DNA of 64,000 nucleotides from positions 1 to 64,000 of the forward strand of contig NZ_RCCS01000012.1 of NCBI RefSeq assembly GCF_003664185.1, read 5' to 3'. Below, in pieces: positions 50,902-59,725 of the stretch. The notes under the pieces are model-generated. The model saw only the letters and a list, made by a program, of their open reading frames with translations. It was not told the DNA's origin and made no database searches. Made by a program: the position numbers and the translations under genes. Position 1 is the first letter of the stretch. Each line of letters starts with the position of its first letter. This DNA is from Tenacibaculum discolor. Its GTDB lineage: Bacteria > Bacteroidota > Bacteroidia > Flavobacteriales > Flavobacteriaceae.

Positions 50902-51556
50902 ATGCTTTCTTTTTATTATAATCTTCTATTACCGATTTTCTTCCAACCGTTTTTGTAATAATATCATTTTCTAACTTCCAACCACGAGCAGGAGAGTATT
51001 CTCTTCCGTAATAAATAATTTGTAAGTGAAGTTTATTCCATAATTCTTTTGGAAATAGACGTTTTGCATCTTTTTCTGTTTGAGCAACACTTTTACCATT
51101 AGATAAATTCCAACGAAACATCAATCTATGAATATGCGTATCTACAGGGAAAGCAGGAATGTTAAAAGCTTGTGACATTACCACACTAGCAGTTTTATGA
51201 CCCACTGCAGGTAATTCTTCTAAAGCTTCCATATCAATAGGAACTTCACCATTATGCTTTTCAATTAAGATTTTAGATAAACCGTGAATTCCTTTCGATT
51301 TCATTGGTGATAAACCAACAGGTTTGATAATCTCTCTAATTTCATCAACAGTAAGCTTTACCATATCGTACGGATTATCAGCTTTTTCAAATAATAAAGG
51401 TGTAATAGTGTTTACACGCGCATCTGTGCTTTGAGCAGACATTAATACAGCAATTAATAATGTGTAAGGATCTTTATGGTCTAAAGGAATTGGAGTTTCA
51501 GGATATAACTCTTCTAAAGTATCTATAACAAATTGAACTTTTTCTGCTTTCGTCAT
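50900..51556 (-). CDS. nth: Endonuclease III-type DNA glycosylase lacking the Fe-S cluster cysteines
   Basis: A 218-aa HhH-GPD protein. LLIAVLMSAQSTDARVNTITP and LPAVGHKTASVVMSQAF (catalytic Lys near 122) and FPVDTHIHRL (catalytic Asp) are intact, so glycosylase/lyase activity toward oxidised pyrimidines is expected. The whole protein has no cysteine. The place where Nth normally holds its 4Fe-4S loop reads YYGREYSPARGWKLENDIIT. Fe-S-free Nth variants exist in some bacteria. It is divergent from bcp. Confidence 0.93.
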   Translation of the reverse strand: MTKAEKVQFVIDTLEELYPETPIPLDHKDPYTLLIAVLMSAQSTDARVNTITPLLFEKADNPYDMVKLTVDEIREIIKPVGLSPMKSKGIHGLSKILIEKHNGEVPIDMEALEELPAVGHKTASVVMSQAFNIPAFPVDTHIHRLMFRWNLSNGKSVAQTEKDAKRLFPKELWNKLHLQIIYYGREYSPARGWKLENDIITKTVGRKSVIEDYNKKKA

Positions 51557-51665
51557 TGCTTTATAAAATTTGAAAAAATCAAAGGTACAAAGAAGCTTCG
51601 TATGTTTTATGGATAATCAAAATCAACTTTGTAACTTTGACTTTATAACTTTGAAGCAAAATAAT

Positions 51666-52118
51666 ATGACAACACTAAAAATAGGAGATAAGGCACCAAA
51701 TTTTGAATCGGTAGACGAAAAAGGAAATGCAGTAAAACTTTCTGATTATGCAGGAAAAAAACTAGTATTATTCTTTTATCCAAAAGCAAGTACGCCTGGT
51801 TGTACAGCAGAAGCTTGTGATTTACGTGATAATTACAAAACTTTTTTAGCAAATGGATATGATGTTTTAGGAGTGAGTGCAGATTCAGCAAAACGTCAAC
51901 AAAACTTTATTAATAAAAATGAATTACCTTTTCCTTTGTTAGCAGATGAAAGTAAAGATGTAATTAATGCTTTTGGTGTTTGGGGACCTAAAAAGTTTAT
52001 GGGAAGAGAGTATGATGGAATTCACCGCACCACTTTTGTGATTGATGAGAATGGAGTAATTGAAGATGTAATTACGAAAGTAAAAACAAAAGAACACGCA
52101 AATCAGATATTAAAGTAA
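51666..52118 (+). CDS. bcp: Thioredoxin-dependent thiol peroxidase (Bcp/PrxQ)
   Basis: 150 aa from the ATG at 51666 (MTTLKIGDKAPNFESVDEKG), the usual Bcp start; upstream codons hold promoter-like repeats of TAACTTTG, one at 51646-51653, 12 nt before the start. Peroxidatic Cys in PKASTPGCTAEACDLRD with the second Cys five residues on, an atypical 2-Cys PrxQ. It reduces hydroperoxides with thioredoxin in the cytoplasm. Confidence 0.96.
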   Translation: MTTLKIGDKAPNFESVDEKGNAVKLSDYAGKKLVLFFYPKASTPGCTAEACDLRDNYKTFLANGYDVLGVSADSAKRQQNFINKNELPFPLLADESKDVINAFGVWGPKKFMGREYDGIHRTTFVIDENGVIEDVITKVKTKEHANQILK

Positions 52119-52140
52119 TAGTATATCTAGCTAATAAAAT

Positions 52141-52166
52141 AAAAGTCGAGTATTTACTCGACTTTT
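52141..52166. terminator. Terminator overlapping the sterol-desaturase stop
   Basis: Stem AAAAGTCGAGTA / TACTCGACTTTT type, usable on both strands; the last codons of the minus-strand gene are in the arm. Confidence 0.88.
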
Positions 52167-53125
52167 ATTTTTTGCGGACTTACTCTTAATTCTTTAGGAG
52201 TTGTTATCACTTCTGTAGTGGAAGCAAGTTCTTCTTGTAACTCTTTACTTGTTTTAGTACTACCATCATGACTCCATCCAGGAGGCATAAACACATATTT
52301 TAAACGTGTTGTTAATGGTAAATCCTTTTTTCGGTTAAAAAAGTCTTTAAATATTTCTTTCCACTCATGAAAAATGATGTTAACCGGTCCTTTATCTTCT
52401 AAAGGTTTCGTTAAACCATAACGTAATTTTTCGTATTCAGTTTCATCTTCTTCAGCCTGAAAAGTTCCAAAAATACGATCCCAAATTATCAATACCATTC
52501 CCATATTTTTATCTAAATACTTAGTATTAGAAGCATGGTGAACTCTATGGTGAGATGGAGTAACAAAAATATAACCCCACCATCCTAATTTACTTTTAAT
52601 AAAGTTAGTATGGCACAAAGTTCCGTAGTTTTGATTCATGGCGTATGCAAACATAATGTGCAATGGCATAACACCTAGAAAAGCCAAGGGTAAAAAGAAC
52701 ATATACCTAAATAAAGGCTGCAAAACTGGAGATCTAAAACCAGTTGAAATATTATAAAATTCAGAGTTGTGATGTGTTACGTGTACTGCCCAGAAAAATC
52801 GCGAATGATGATCTACATAGTGGTGTATGTAGTATAAAAAGTCTTGTCCTATAAAAGCTAACAACCAATATGCCCACGACATGTTACCTTCCCAATCAAT
52901 AATTCTGTATTGATAACAAAATCCCATAATAGCAAATGAAGTAACCTTCATTAACAAGTCTAGGCTAAAATTTACTAGGGCAAAGTAAACATTAGTAGCT
53001 GTATCTTTAAAATCGTAGTTTTTAGCTTTAGCTCGATAGCTAAAGAACATTTCGAGTAAGATTACTGAAATGAAAAATGGAGCACTCCAGTAGTATAATA
53101 TATCTTGATTAAATATGTTGCTCAT
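52154..53125 (-). CDS. Sterol desaturase / fatty acid hydroxylase superfamily protein
   Basis: A 323-aa membrane protein with four or more spans. Eight-histidine di-iron motifs: YYIHHYVDHHSRFFW, HVTHHNSEFYN and PSHHRVHHASN. Such proteins hydroxylate or desaturate lipids in the membrane; in Bacteroidota possible substrates include carotenoids, fatty acids and hopanoid-like lipids, and I cannot choose. The C-terminal about 80 residues are cytosolic. Transcribed alone. Confidence 0.94.
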   Translation of the reverse strand: MSNIFNQDILYYWSAPFFISVILLEMFFSYRAKAKNYDFKDTATNVYFALVNFSLDLLMKVTSFAIMGFCYQYRIIDWEGNMSWAYWLLAFIGQDFLYYIHHYVDHHSRFFWAVHVTHHNSEFYNISTGFRSPVLQPLFRYMFFLPLAFLGVMPLHIMFAYAMNQNYGTLCHTNFIKSKLGWWGYIFVTPSHHRVHHASNTKYLDKNMGMVLIIWDRIFGTFQAEEDETEYEKLRYGLTKPLEDKGPVNIIFHEWKEIFKDFFNRKKDLPLTTRLKYVFMPPGWSHDGSTKTSKELQEELASTTEVITTPKELRVSPQKIKVE

Positions 53126-53179
53126 GCTATTTTTTTAATTGCAAAACTATTTAATTTTACTCAATTTTACTGTTAAAGT

Positions 53180-53818
53180 TTATAGTCTTTCCTCAATCCA
53201 ACTTTTAAAGCTATAAAAGTTTTGAGGAGCTACACCATGTCCTACAGGGTATTCAGAATATACATTAGCCAATTTAAAGTCTTTCAATAAAACAGGTGCT
53301 TTACGCGCCCAGTCTATAGGAAGAACTTGATCTACAGTTCCGTGAGAGATATAATAATCTGTAGCAATTGAGTTGTCTATTTCTGCTGGTAACAATTCTT
53401 CATTAATATAACCGCTTAAAGCTACTACGTGTTTTACCTTGTTAGGGTATTTAAAACTTAACGCATAACTTAAAATTGCTCCTTGACTAAATCCTAATAA
53501 AAATGTTTTATCAGGGTTTGTATTGTACTTTTCTTTAATTTCATCTATAAAAGACGCAATCTTATCAACCGATTCAGCTGCTTGTTTTAAATCAGAAAAC
53601 TTACCGTTAACTGAATCAAAATTTATAGCATACCAAGCATAGCCACCATACCCCATATCATGAGGAGCTCTGGCACTTACAATTAATAAATCGTCTGGTA
53701 ATTCTTCAGCAAATGAAAATAAATCTTGTTCGTTGCTACCATATCCGTGTAATAAAATTAATAAAGGAGGGTTAGCATTTGAGGTTTTAGGTTCTCTTAC
53801 AATATATTGTAAACTCAT
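53180..53818 (-). CDS. Alpha/beta hydrolase, phospholipase/carboxylesterase family
   Basis: A 212-aa hydrolase. Oxyanion loop LLILLHGYGSNEQDL, nucleophile elbow LLGFSQGAIL (Ser), SHGTVDQVLP (Asp) and YPVGHGVAP (His). No signal peptide, so cytoplasmic. It is last in a four-gene operon batA-like / dihydroorotase-like / DUF4870-like / hydrolase, 3 nt after the preceding gene. Confidence 0.94.
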   Translation of the reverse strand: MSLQYIVREPKTSNANPPLLILLHGYGSNEQDLFSFAEELPDDLLIVSARAPHDMGYGGYAWYAINFDSVNGKFSDLKQAAESVDKIASFIDEIKEKYNTNPDKTFLLGFSQGAILSYALSFKYPNKVKHVVALSGYINEELLPAEIDNSIATDYYISHGTVDQVLPIDWARKAPVLLKDFKLANVYSEYPVGHGVAPQNFYSFKSWIEERL

Positions 53819-53821
53819 GTA

Positions 53822-54148
53822 TTAAATTCCTTTAAATAGGTTTTGAAATTGCTCACCAACAACCGGTACAAGCTTTTTTTCTCCTTTTAAAACAGCTAAA
53901 AGGCTAATTAGCCAAAGTACAAATAGTAGTACCCCAACAATCCATCCAGCATTACTACCTAAATACTTATAAACTACCCATCCGTTTAAAAGCTGAAGAA
54001 CATTTAAACCAAGCATTTGCCTAATATAAAAGCTAGCAAAAGCGTTTTTTTTGTTCATGTTTAAAACAAAAGCTATAATAAGTCCTATAACTGTAAAATG
54101 ACTAATGATTGCTTCGGTTTTTCCTTCGTTTACTGTTAAATTTTCCAT
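53822..54148 (-). CDS. Small membrane protein, DUF4870-like
   Basis: A 108-aa protein with three hydrophobic segments (HFTVIGLIIAFVLNM, FYIRQMLGLNVLQLLNGW, AGWIVGVLLFVLWLISLLAVL). Soluble N-terminus and a C-terminal tail (VGEQFQNLFKGI). It resembles the DUF4870/Tic20-like membrane family; function unknown. It is 4 nt from both neighbours on the same transcript. Confidence 0.8.
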   Translation of the reverse strand: MENLTVNEGKTEAIISHFTVIGLIIAFVLNMNKKNAFASFYIRQMLGLNVLQLLNGWVVYKYLGSNAGWIVGVLLFVLWLISLLAVLKGEKKLVPVVGEQFQNLFKGI

Positions 54149-54152
54149 GATT

Positions 54153-55412
54153 TTATGAGTTTAGAATTAGTTGACTATTATTGTAAATACCGTATACTTT
54201 TCCTTCTAATTTTTTCTCTAGAAAGATACTGTTTTTTGAGGTGGAAATAATATTTTCCTTTGAGAAAGTATAGGCTCCATCAGGATTAAAAATAGATAAA
54301 CTAGCTTTTTCATCTTCTTTTATTGAAGCCAATTCAACGTTAAAACGCTTTCTTGGATTGCTTGTTAAGCAGTTAACAATAGTTTCTAAATCTAATACTG
54401 TATTTAAAGCACCAAAAGCACTTTCTAAACCAATAGTTCCGTCTTTTGCGGTAGAAAATTCTACTTTTTTATGTTCAATATCAATAGGATTATGATCAGA
54501 TGTAATCATATCAATAATACCCTCTTTTAACCCTTGTATTAAAGCTTTTCTATCTTCTTCTGTGCGTAGAGGAGGATTTACTTTTTTATTAGCTTCAAAG
54601 CCATGTAGCTCGTCATCTGTTAATATTAAATTGTGTACAGCGACACTACACGTTACATCTAAGCCTTTTTCTTTCGCCTCTTTAATAAGTTGAACAGATT
54701 TAGCTGTTGAGATAGTAGGAATGTGTAATTTTCCTCCTGTATATTCTAATAAAAATAAATCGCGAGAAATTTGAATTTCTTCTGCAAGTGCAGGAATCCC
54801 TTTCAACCCTAAAAGAGTACTATTTTTACCTTCATTAGCAACACCTTCACCAGCAATTAAGTTGTTTTTAGGGAAGCTTAGCACTAATCCGTCAAAGTTT
54901 TGAGCATACAACAAAGCTATCTTTAACAAATTATCATTGCTAACAGGTTTGTTATAATCACCAAAAGCAATAGCACCCGATTGTTGCATGTCAAACATTT
55001 CAGACATTTCAACTCCTTTACTTTGCTGTGTTAAAGCTCCAATAGGATGAATGCTAGTTGCAGCTCCGTTTACTTTATTAATTAAAAACTCAATAGCCGA
55101 TTTATTATCAACTATAGGGTGTGTGTTTGGATTAATAGCTACATGTGTAAAACCACTTTTAGCCGCTACTTGTACACCATGTTGCAAGGTTTCTCGCTCT
55201 TCATAACCAGGTTCACCAAAAGAAACACTAGTATCAAACCAACCCGGAGATACGTGAAGATTATCAAGCGCTACAACAGTATAGTTTTCTTCACTAGTAA
55301 TGTTGTTGTCAATTTTGGTAATAATACCGTCAGTAATTAAAATATCTTTAGTTTGTTGGTGGTAAGGACTAGAAGCATCTATTATTGTTGCCGATTTAAG
55401 CAGCGTTGTCAT
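54153..55412 (-). CDS. Dihydroorotase-like protein lacking the HxH metal motif
   Basis: A 419-aa amidohydrolase-fold protein. Late motifs are present: LHIPTISTAKSVQLI, TCSVAVHNLILTDDEL and IDMITSDHNPID. The first metal motif, normally DxHxH followed by REPG, reads FDTSVSFGEPG (residues 59-69), so Ser62 and Ser64 stand in for the histidines. The Asn-rich loop is NPNTHPIVDNK. Known inactive dihydroorotase paralogues (PyrX/PyrC') pair with aspartate carbamoyltransferase. It overlaps the batA-like gene by 4 nt, typical of flavobacteria, so its role may not be pyrimidine synthesis. Confidence 0.85.
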   Translation of the reverse strand: MTTLLKSATIIDASSPYHQQTKDILITDGIITKIDNNITSEENYTVVALDNLHVSPGWFDTSVSFGEPGYEERETLQHGVQVAAKSGFTHVAINPNTHPIVDNKSAIEFLINKVNGAATSIHPIGALTQQSKGVEMSEMFDMQQSGAIAFGDYNKPVSNDNLLKIALLYAQNFDGLVLSFPKNNLIAGEGVANEGKNSTLLGLKGIPALAEEIQISRDLFLLEYTGGKLHIPTISTAKSVQLIKEAKEKGLDVTCSVAVHNLILTDDELHGFEANKKVNPPLRTEEDRKALIQGLKEGIIDMITSDHNPIDIEHKKVEFSTAKDGTIGLESAFGALNTVLDLETIVNCLTSNPRKRFNVELASIKEDEKASLSIFNPDGAYTFSKENIISTSKNSIFLEKKLEGKVYGIYNNSQLILNS

Positions 55413-57343
55413 GGTTTAAAGAATTTTAAAATCAAAATTTCTAAAAGCAAAGATACAATAGCTAAGCCCAAAAACCATTTCCAAAGCCATTGAATTTTGT
55501 TTTCATTATTAATATTTTCTAAGGTGTTTTTAACTGAAGTAGATATGGTCATACCATTAGCTTCAGAAAGCACTAAAAAGTCTAAGACACTTTCATTTTT
55601 ATTGTAATTAAAAGCAATATTTCTAAGCACATTATTTTGTTGTTGTACTTGATAAAACCCAGCAGTTAAAGGCTGGTCTTTGGTTGTGATACGTGTTTTG
55701 TTTTGAAAAGTTTGCTGTAAAGGAATAAAAGAACCTTTACTATTAACAATGCTTAAAACTTCATCTTTACCTAGTTGCTTATCAATATCAATAGTATTTT
55801 GTTTGTTTATTGTATAATACAATTCAGAAAGTTGTAAACTCTGTTTTCCTATGTTATAAAAAACAGGAACAATTAAAGGAGAGTTTGTAAAATTACTATT
55901 GTCTTTATTTAGAGGGGCAGCTACCCAATACATAGAAGCATTTGTTAAACTAATCTGTTTAATAAAACCTTGTTTGTTCTCAAAAGAAACAATATTGCTA
56001 GCATTTTTAAACTCAGTATTAAATGAGGTTTTTACAAATGGATATTGAAAGTTGGCTACCTTCTTTTCAAAAACATTTTTTAAAAGAGGATGATTATAAT
56101 TAATCGAAGTAACCTTTAAGCTATCACTTTTTAGTGAAAATAACTTTCCTGTATTTAGTTTATTAAAAAAGTTGTTATAAGAAGAAAGAGTTACTTTATT
56201 ACTTGGAATTACAACTATATTTCCACCCTTTGTTGTATAGCTTGCTAAGCTATTTATAAGTGTTTCAGGAATATTTTCTAACTCATTTAAGACAATAAGA
56301 TGTTGCTTATCTATTAAGTTATAATTTACATTTTGTAGAGAAGAAGAATTAAAGTTAAACTCCTCTTTAGTATAAATTCGTTGTAAGAAGTTGTTTGATT
56401 CTCCAATAGCTAGTAGATTAATTTTTTCATTAGCATTAATGGTGAAATAAAATGAATTATCAAACCCGTAGGTATCGTTAAAATTAATAGCTACTTTACC
56501 TAAAAACACAGGTGCTTTTACAACAGAAAAAGTAACCTCTGTAGTCTTGTTTTCCTCAATACTAAAGGTTTGTTTATTCAACAATTTGTCATTATTGTAT
56601 ATAGCAATAGGAATATCATTTTTGGCATTTCCTTGATTTTTAACAACAATATGGACGTTAAAATTAGACCCACCATTATCGTCAACAAAAATACTATCAA
56701 TAGAAACATTACTTTTTTGTTCAGGCACTAACTTTACAAAAGAAGTATTTTTAGGGGCGTTGTCAATTCCTTCTTTTTTAATGTTTTGAAAATCAGAAAT
56801 TACAATGTTTTTGGTAGGAGAAGTTATAGACTTATGTTCGCTAGTCATTTTTAAAAAAACATCAGCAAGGTCTCTACTTTTTGCGGTATTTGTTGTTTTT
56901 AACAACTCTTCTTTTAGTTCAGAAGCTGTTTTATTTGCATAAAAATGATCGTTTGTAAGTAAAGAATAACTTGTTTTCTCAGTAGAATTTTCAATAATTT
57001 CTTGTGTAGCGATTTGCAGTAAATTACCTTTTTCTCCAATAGCATTAGTACTTAAAGAGTTATCTAAATATATAAAGAAATGCTGCCCTTCATCTAATTT
57101 ATGATTACTAAAGTAAGGTTGAGCAAAGGCAAAAATTAGAGCAGTAAGTAACAGTAAGCGAGTGGCTAAAATCAGCCATTTTTTTATACGAGAACTTTTA
57201 CGTGTTTGTAACACTAACTTTTGTAAAAAAGCTACATTGGTAAACGGAACTTTTACAAATCGCTGTAGTTGGAACAGGTGTACCAAAATAGGAATGAGTA
57301 AAAAAGCTAAGAAATATAAAATCTCAGGATGTTTAAACTGCAT
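55409..57343 (-). CDS. BatA-domain membrane protein
   Basis: A 644-aa protein. The N-terminal BatA/aerotolerance domain has two spans (LYFLAFLLIPILVHLFQL and WLILATRLLLLTALIFAFAQP) joined by PFTNVAFLQKLVLQTRKSSRIKKW, the family signature. A VWA-like region follows (FFIYLDNSLSTNAIGEKGNLL), with a C-terminal span (WFLGLAIVSLLLEILILKF). It heads a four-gene operon in which it overlaps the next gene by 4 nt. The role of such proteins is not settled; Bat proteins affect oxygen tolerance in some bacteria. Confidence 0.9.
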   Translation of the reverse strand: MQFKHPEILYFLAFLLIPILVHLFQLQRFVKVPFTNVAFLQKLVLQTRKSSRIKKWLILATRLLLLTALIFAFAQPYFSNHKLDEGQHFFIYLDNSLSTNAIGEKGNLLQIATQEIIENSTEKTSYSLLTNDHFYANKTASELKEELLKTTNTAKSRDLADVFLKMTSEHKSITSPTKNIVISDFQNIKKEGIDNAPKNTSFVKLVPEQKSNVSIDSIFVDDNGGSNFNVHIVVKNQGNAKNDIPIAIYNNDKLLNKQTFSIEENKTTEVTFSVVKAPVFLGKVAINFNDTYGFDNSFYFTINANEKINLLAIGESNNFLQRIYTKEEFNFNSSSLQNVNYNLIDKQHLIVLNELENIPETLINSLASYTTKGGNIVVIPSNKVTLSSYNNFFNKLNTGKLFSLKSDSLKVTSINYNHPLLKNVFEKKVANFQYPFVKTSFNTEFKNASNIVSFENKQGFIKQISLTNASMYWVAAPLNKDNSNFTNSPLIVPVFYNIGKQSLQLSELYYTINKQNTIDIDKQLGKDEVLSIVNSKGSFIPLQQTFQNKTRITTKDQPLTAGFYQVQQQNNVLRNIAFNYNKNESVLDFLVLSEANGMTISTSVKNTLENINNENKIQWLWKWFLGLAIVSLLLEILILKFFKP

Positions 57344-57452
57344 AATTGTAATTTACTAACTGTAAAAATACCTAAATAGATGGTTAAAAAAAGAATGTAG
57401 TTAAAAATCTGTTAGAAGTCTGGTAAGTTTTCGACAAAGGATTAAATTTTCC

Positions 57453-57460
57453 TATTTTTG
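57453..57460 (+). promoter_or_regulatory. -7 box close to the methyltransferase start
   Basis: TATTTTTG only 4 nt before the ATG at 57465, so the mRNA may be leaderless. Confidence 0.5.
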
Positions 57461-57464
57461 GACT

Positions 57465-58130
57465 ATGACTACAAAAGAGAGTGAGTGTAACATTCCGGAA
57501 GAAATTAATTATAAAAAACACTGGAATGCTGCCTATGTAAAAAATCCAACAGAAAAACTAGGCTGGTTCGAAGAAAGTTCGAAAGAAACTATTCAATTAT
57601 TAAAAGAATCCAAAGTATCTAAAGACGCTAAAATCTTAAATGTAGGCGTTGGTTCATCCATGTTAATTGACGAGCTAGTAGCTGATGGATATTCAGGTTT
57701 AATAGCAAATGATTTATCTGAAAAAGCTTTAACCGATATACAAAATCGATTAGGAAAAGATGCATCAAAAGTTAATTTTATAGCTGATGATTTAGTGACT
57801 CCAACCAAGTTACATGAGCTTGATGAAGTTGATGTATGGAATGATAGGGCAGTACTACACTTCTTTTTAAAAACCGAAGAACAGAACGCCTATTTTAATT
57901 TATTAAAGAAGCTTGTAAAAGTTGACGGATTCGTAATTATTGCTGTTTTTGCTTTAGACGGAGCAGAAAAATGTTGTGGACTGCAATTACAACGTTACAA
58001 TACGGAAATGCTACAAGAAAAATTAGGAAACGATTTTGTTTTAGTCAATAGTTTTAATCACACATTTGTAAATCCGTACGGAGGAGAACGTCCGTATGTT
58101 TACACCTTATTTCAAAGAACTCACAAGTAA
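57465..58130 (+). CDS. Class I SAM-dependent methyltransferase
   Basis: A 221-aa protein. SAM loop is ILNVGVGSSMLIDELV, followed by GLIANDLSEKALTDI and the DVWNDRAVLHFF motif, typical of the thiopurine or NNMT-like group. It has CCGLQLQRYNTEM near the end. Substrate unknown. Its stop overlaps the bshC start (TAATG), so the two are coupled and it may act near thiol metabolism, though this is inference. Confidence 0.9.
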   Translation: MTTKESECNIPEEINYKKHWNAAYVKNPTEKLGWFEESSKETIQLLKESKVSKDAKILNVGVGSSMLIDELVADGYSGLIANDLSEKALTDIQNRLGKDASKVNFIADDLVTPTKLHELDEVDVWNDRAVLHFFLKTEEQNAYFNLLKKLVKVDGFVIIAVFALDGAEKCCGLQLQRYNTEMLQEKLGNDFVLVNSFNHTFVNPYGGERPYVYTLFQRTHK

Positions 58131-59725
58131 TGAACGTAACCAATATACCTTATAAAAACACAGGATTCTTTTCTAAAACAATGGAGGATTATTTAAAGGC
58201 TGATGAAAATATTCAACCTTTTTATAACCGTTATCCGAGTTTACGAAACTTTGAAAAGCAATTAAAAGAAAAGAAAGCAAATCCTATTTCAAGCACTCAA
58301 AGAAAAAGATTGGTTGAAGTATTGAGAAAACAATACAAAGACATTGATTTGTCGTTCGACACGCAAAAAAATATAGAAAGCTTACTAGAAGAGAATACAT
58401 TTACTATTACAACAGGGCATCAGCTGAACTTATTTACAGGGCCGTTATACTTTTTATATAAGATTATATCAACTACAAATATGTGTGAGCATTTGTCAAT
58501 GCAATTTCCGAATGAGAATTTTGTGCCCGTATATTGGATGGCAACTGAAGATCACGATTTTGAAGAAATTAACTTCTTTAATTTTAAAGGGATAAAAGTA
58601 CAGTGGAACTCTGACCAAACAGGACCAGTAGGGCGTTTTACAACCGAAGGGTTACAAGATGTTTTTGAAGTGTTTGCAGAACATTTAGGAAGTTCAAAAA
58701 ATGCTGTTCAAATAAAAGAGATATTTGAAAAAGGATACTTGCAACACAAAACATTAGCAGATGCAACTAGATATATAGCCGATAAACTTTTTGGAAAGTA
58801 TGGTTTGGTAATTTTAGATGCTGATGAAAGAGAATTAAAAAGAGCACTAACACCGTATGTAGAGTACGATTTGTTGCACGAAACCTCTTATAAAGAAGTA
58901 TCGAAAACAATTACAGAACTAGAGAAATCATATAAAATACAAGTAAATCCGCGTGAGATAAACTTGTTTTATATCACTGATAGGATTCGCGAACGTATTG
59001 TTCTTGAAAACGGAATTTACAAAGTAAATAATACAGATATTTCTTGGACAAAAGATGAAATTCTAGACCATTTACATAGTCAGCCAGAATGCTTTTCTCC
59101 AAACGTAATTATGCGTCCACTATACCAAGAGATAATCTTACCGAACCTATGTTACATAGGTGGAGGAGGAGAGTTAGCCTACTGGTTAGAGTTAAAGGCA
59201 TATTTTGATAAAGTAAATGTTCCGTTTCCTATTTTGTTATTAAGAAACTCAGCTCAAATACTTTCAGAAAAACAATTAGGAAAGTTAGAGAAACTAAACG
59301 TTTCAGAAGAAGAGTTGTTTTTAAAACAAGACGACTTACTAGCAAGAAAAGTGTTGGCTAACGGCGATGCTAAGGTAGATTTTACCAAGCAAAAGCAGTT
59401 TTTACAACAACAATTTGATGATTTACGTGAGCTAGCTCAAAAAACCGATGTTTCTTTTGTTGGTGCAGTAAATGCACAAGAAAAAAAGCAGATAAAAGGA
59501 TTAGAAAACCTTGAAAAAAGATGGTTGAGAGCAGAAAAACGACGTCAAAAAGAAATGGTTGAAAGAATCGTAGCTTTGCAAAACGAATTGTTACCTAATC
59601 AAAGTTTAGAAGAACGTCAACGTAATTTTTCAGAGTTCTATTTAGAATATGGAGCCGACTTTATTAAAGTTCTGAAAGAAAACTTACATCCGTTACAACT
59701 AGAGTTTACCCTTATTACACTTTAA
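58130..59725 (+). CDS. bshC: Bacillithiol biosynthesis cysteine-adding enzyme BshC
   Basis: A 531-aa protein with BshC hallmarks: FTITTGHQLNLFTGPLYFLYKII (HIGH-like motif), PVYWMATEDHDFEEINFF and LCYIGGGGELAYWLELK. C-terminal coiled coil (EKRWLRAEKRRQKEMVERI). It joins cysteine to glucosaminyl-malate to make bacillithiol, the step after BshB (bshB1 at 33611). Coupled by 1-nt overlaps to the upstream methyltransferase and downstream rlmF. Confidence 0.96.
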   Translation: MNVTNIPYKNTGFFSKTMEDYLKADENIQPFYNRYPSLRNFEKQLKEKKANPISSTQRKRLVEVLRKQYKDIDLSFDTQKNIESLLEENTFTITTGHQLNLFTGPLYFLYKIISTTNMCEHLSMQFPNENFVPVYWMATEDHDFEEINFFNFKGIKVQWNSDQTGPVGRFTTEGLQDVFEVFAEHLGSSKNAVQIKEIFEKGYLQHKTLADATRYIADKLFGKYGLVILDADERELKRALTPYVEYDLLHETSYKEVSKTITELEKSYKIQVNPREINLFYITDRIRERIVLENGIYKVNNTDISWTKDEILDHLHSQPECFSPNVIMRPLYQEIILPNLCYIGGGGELAYWLELKAYFDKVNVPFPILLLRNSAQILSEKQLGKLEKLNVSEEELFLKQDDLLARKVLANGDAKVDFTKQKQFLQQQFDDLRELAQKTDVSFVGAVNAQEKKQIKGLENLEKRWLRAEKRRQKEMVERIVALQNELLPNQSLEERQRNFSEFYLEYGADFIKVLKENLHPLQLEFTLITL

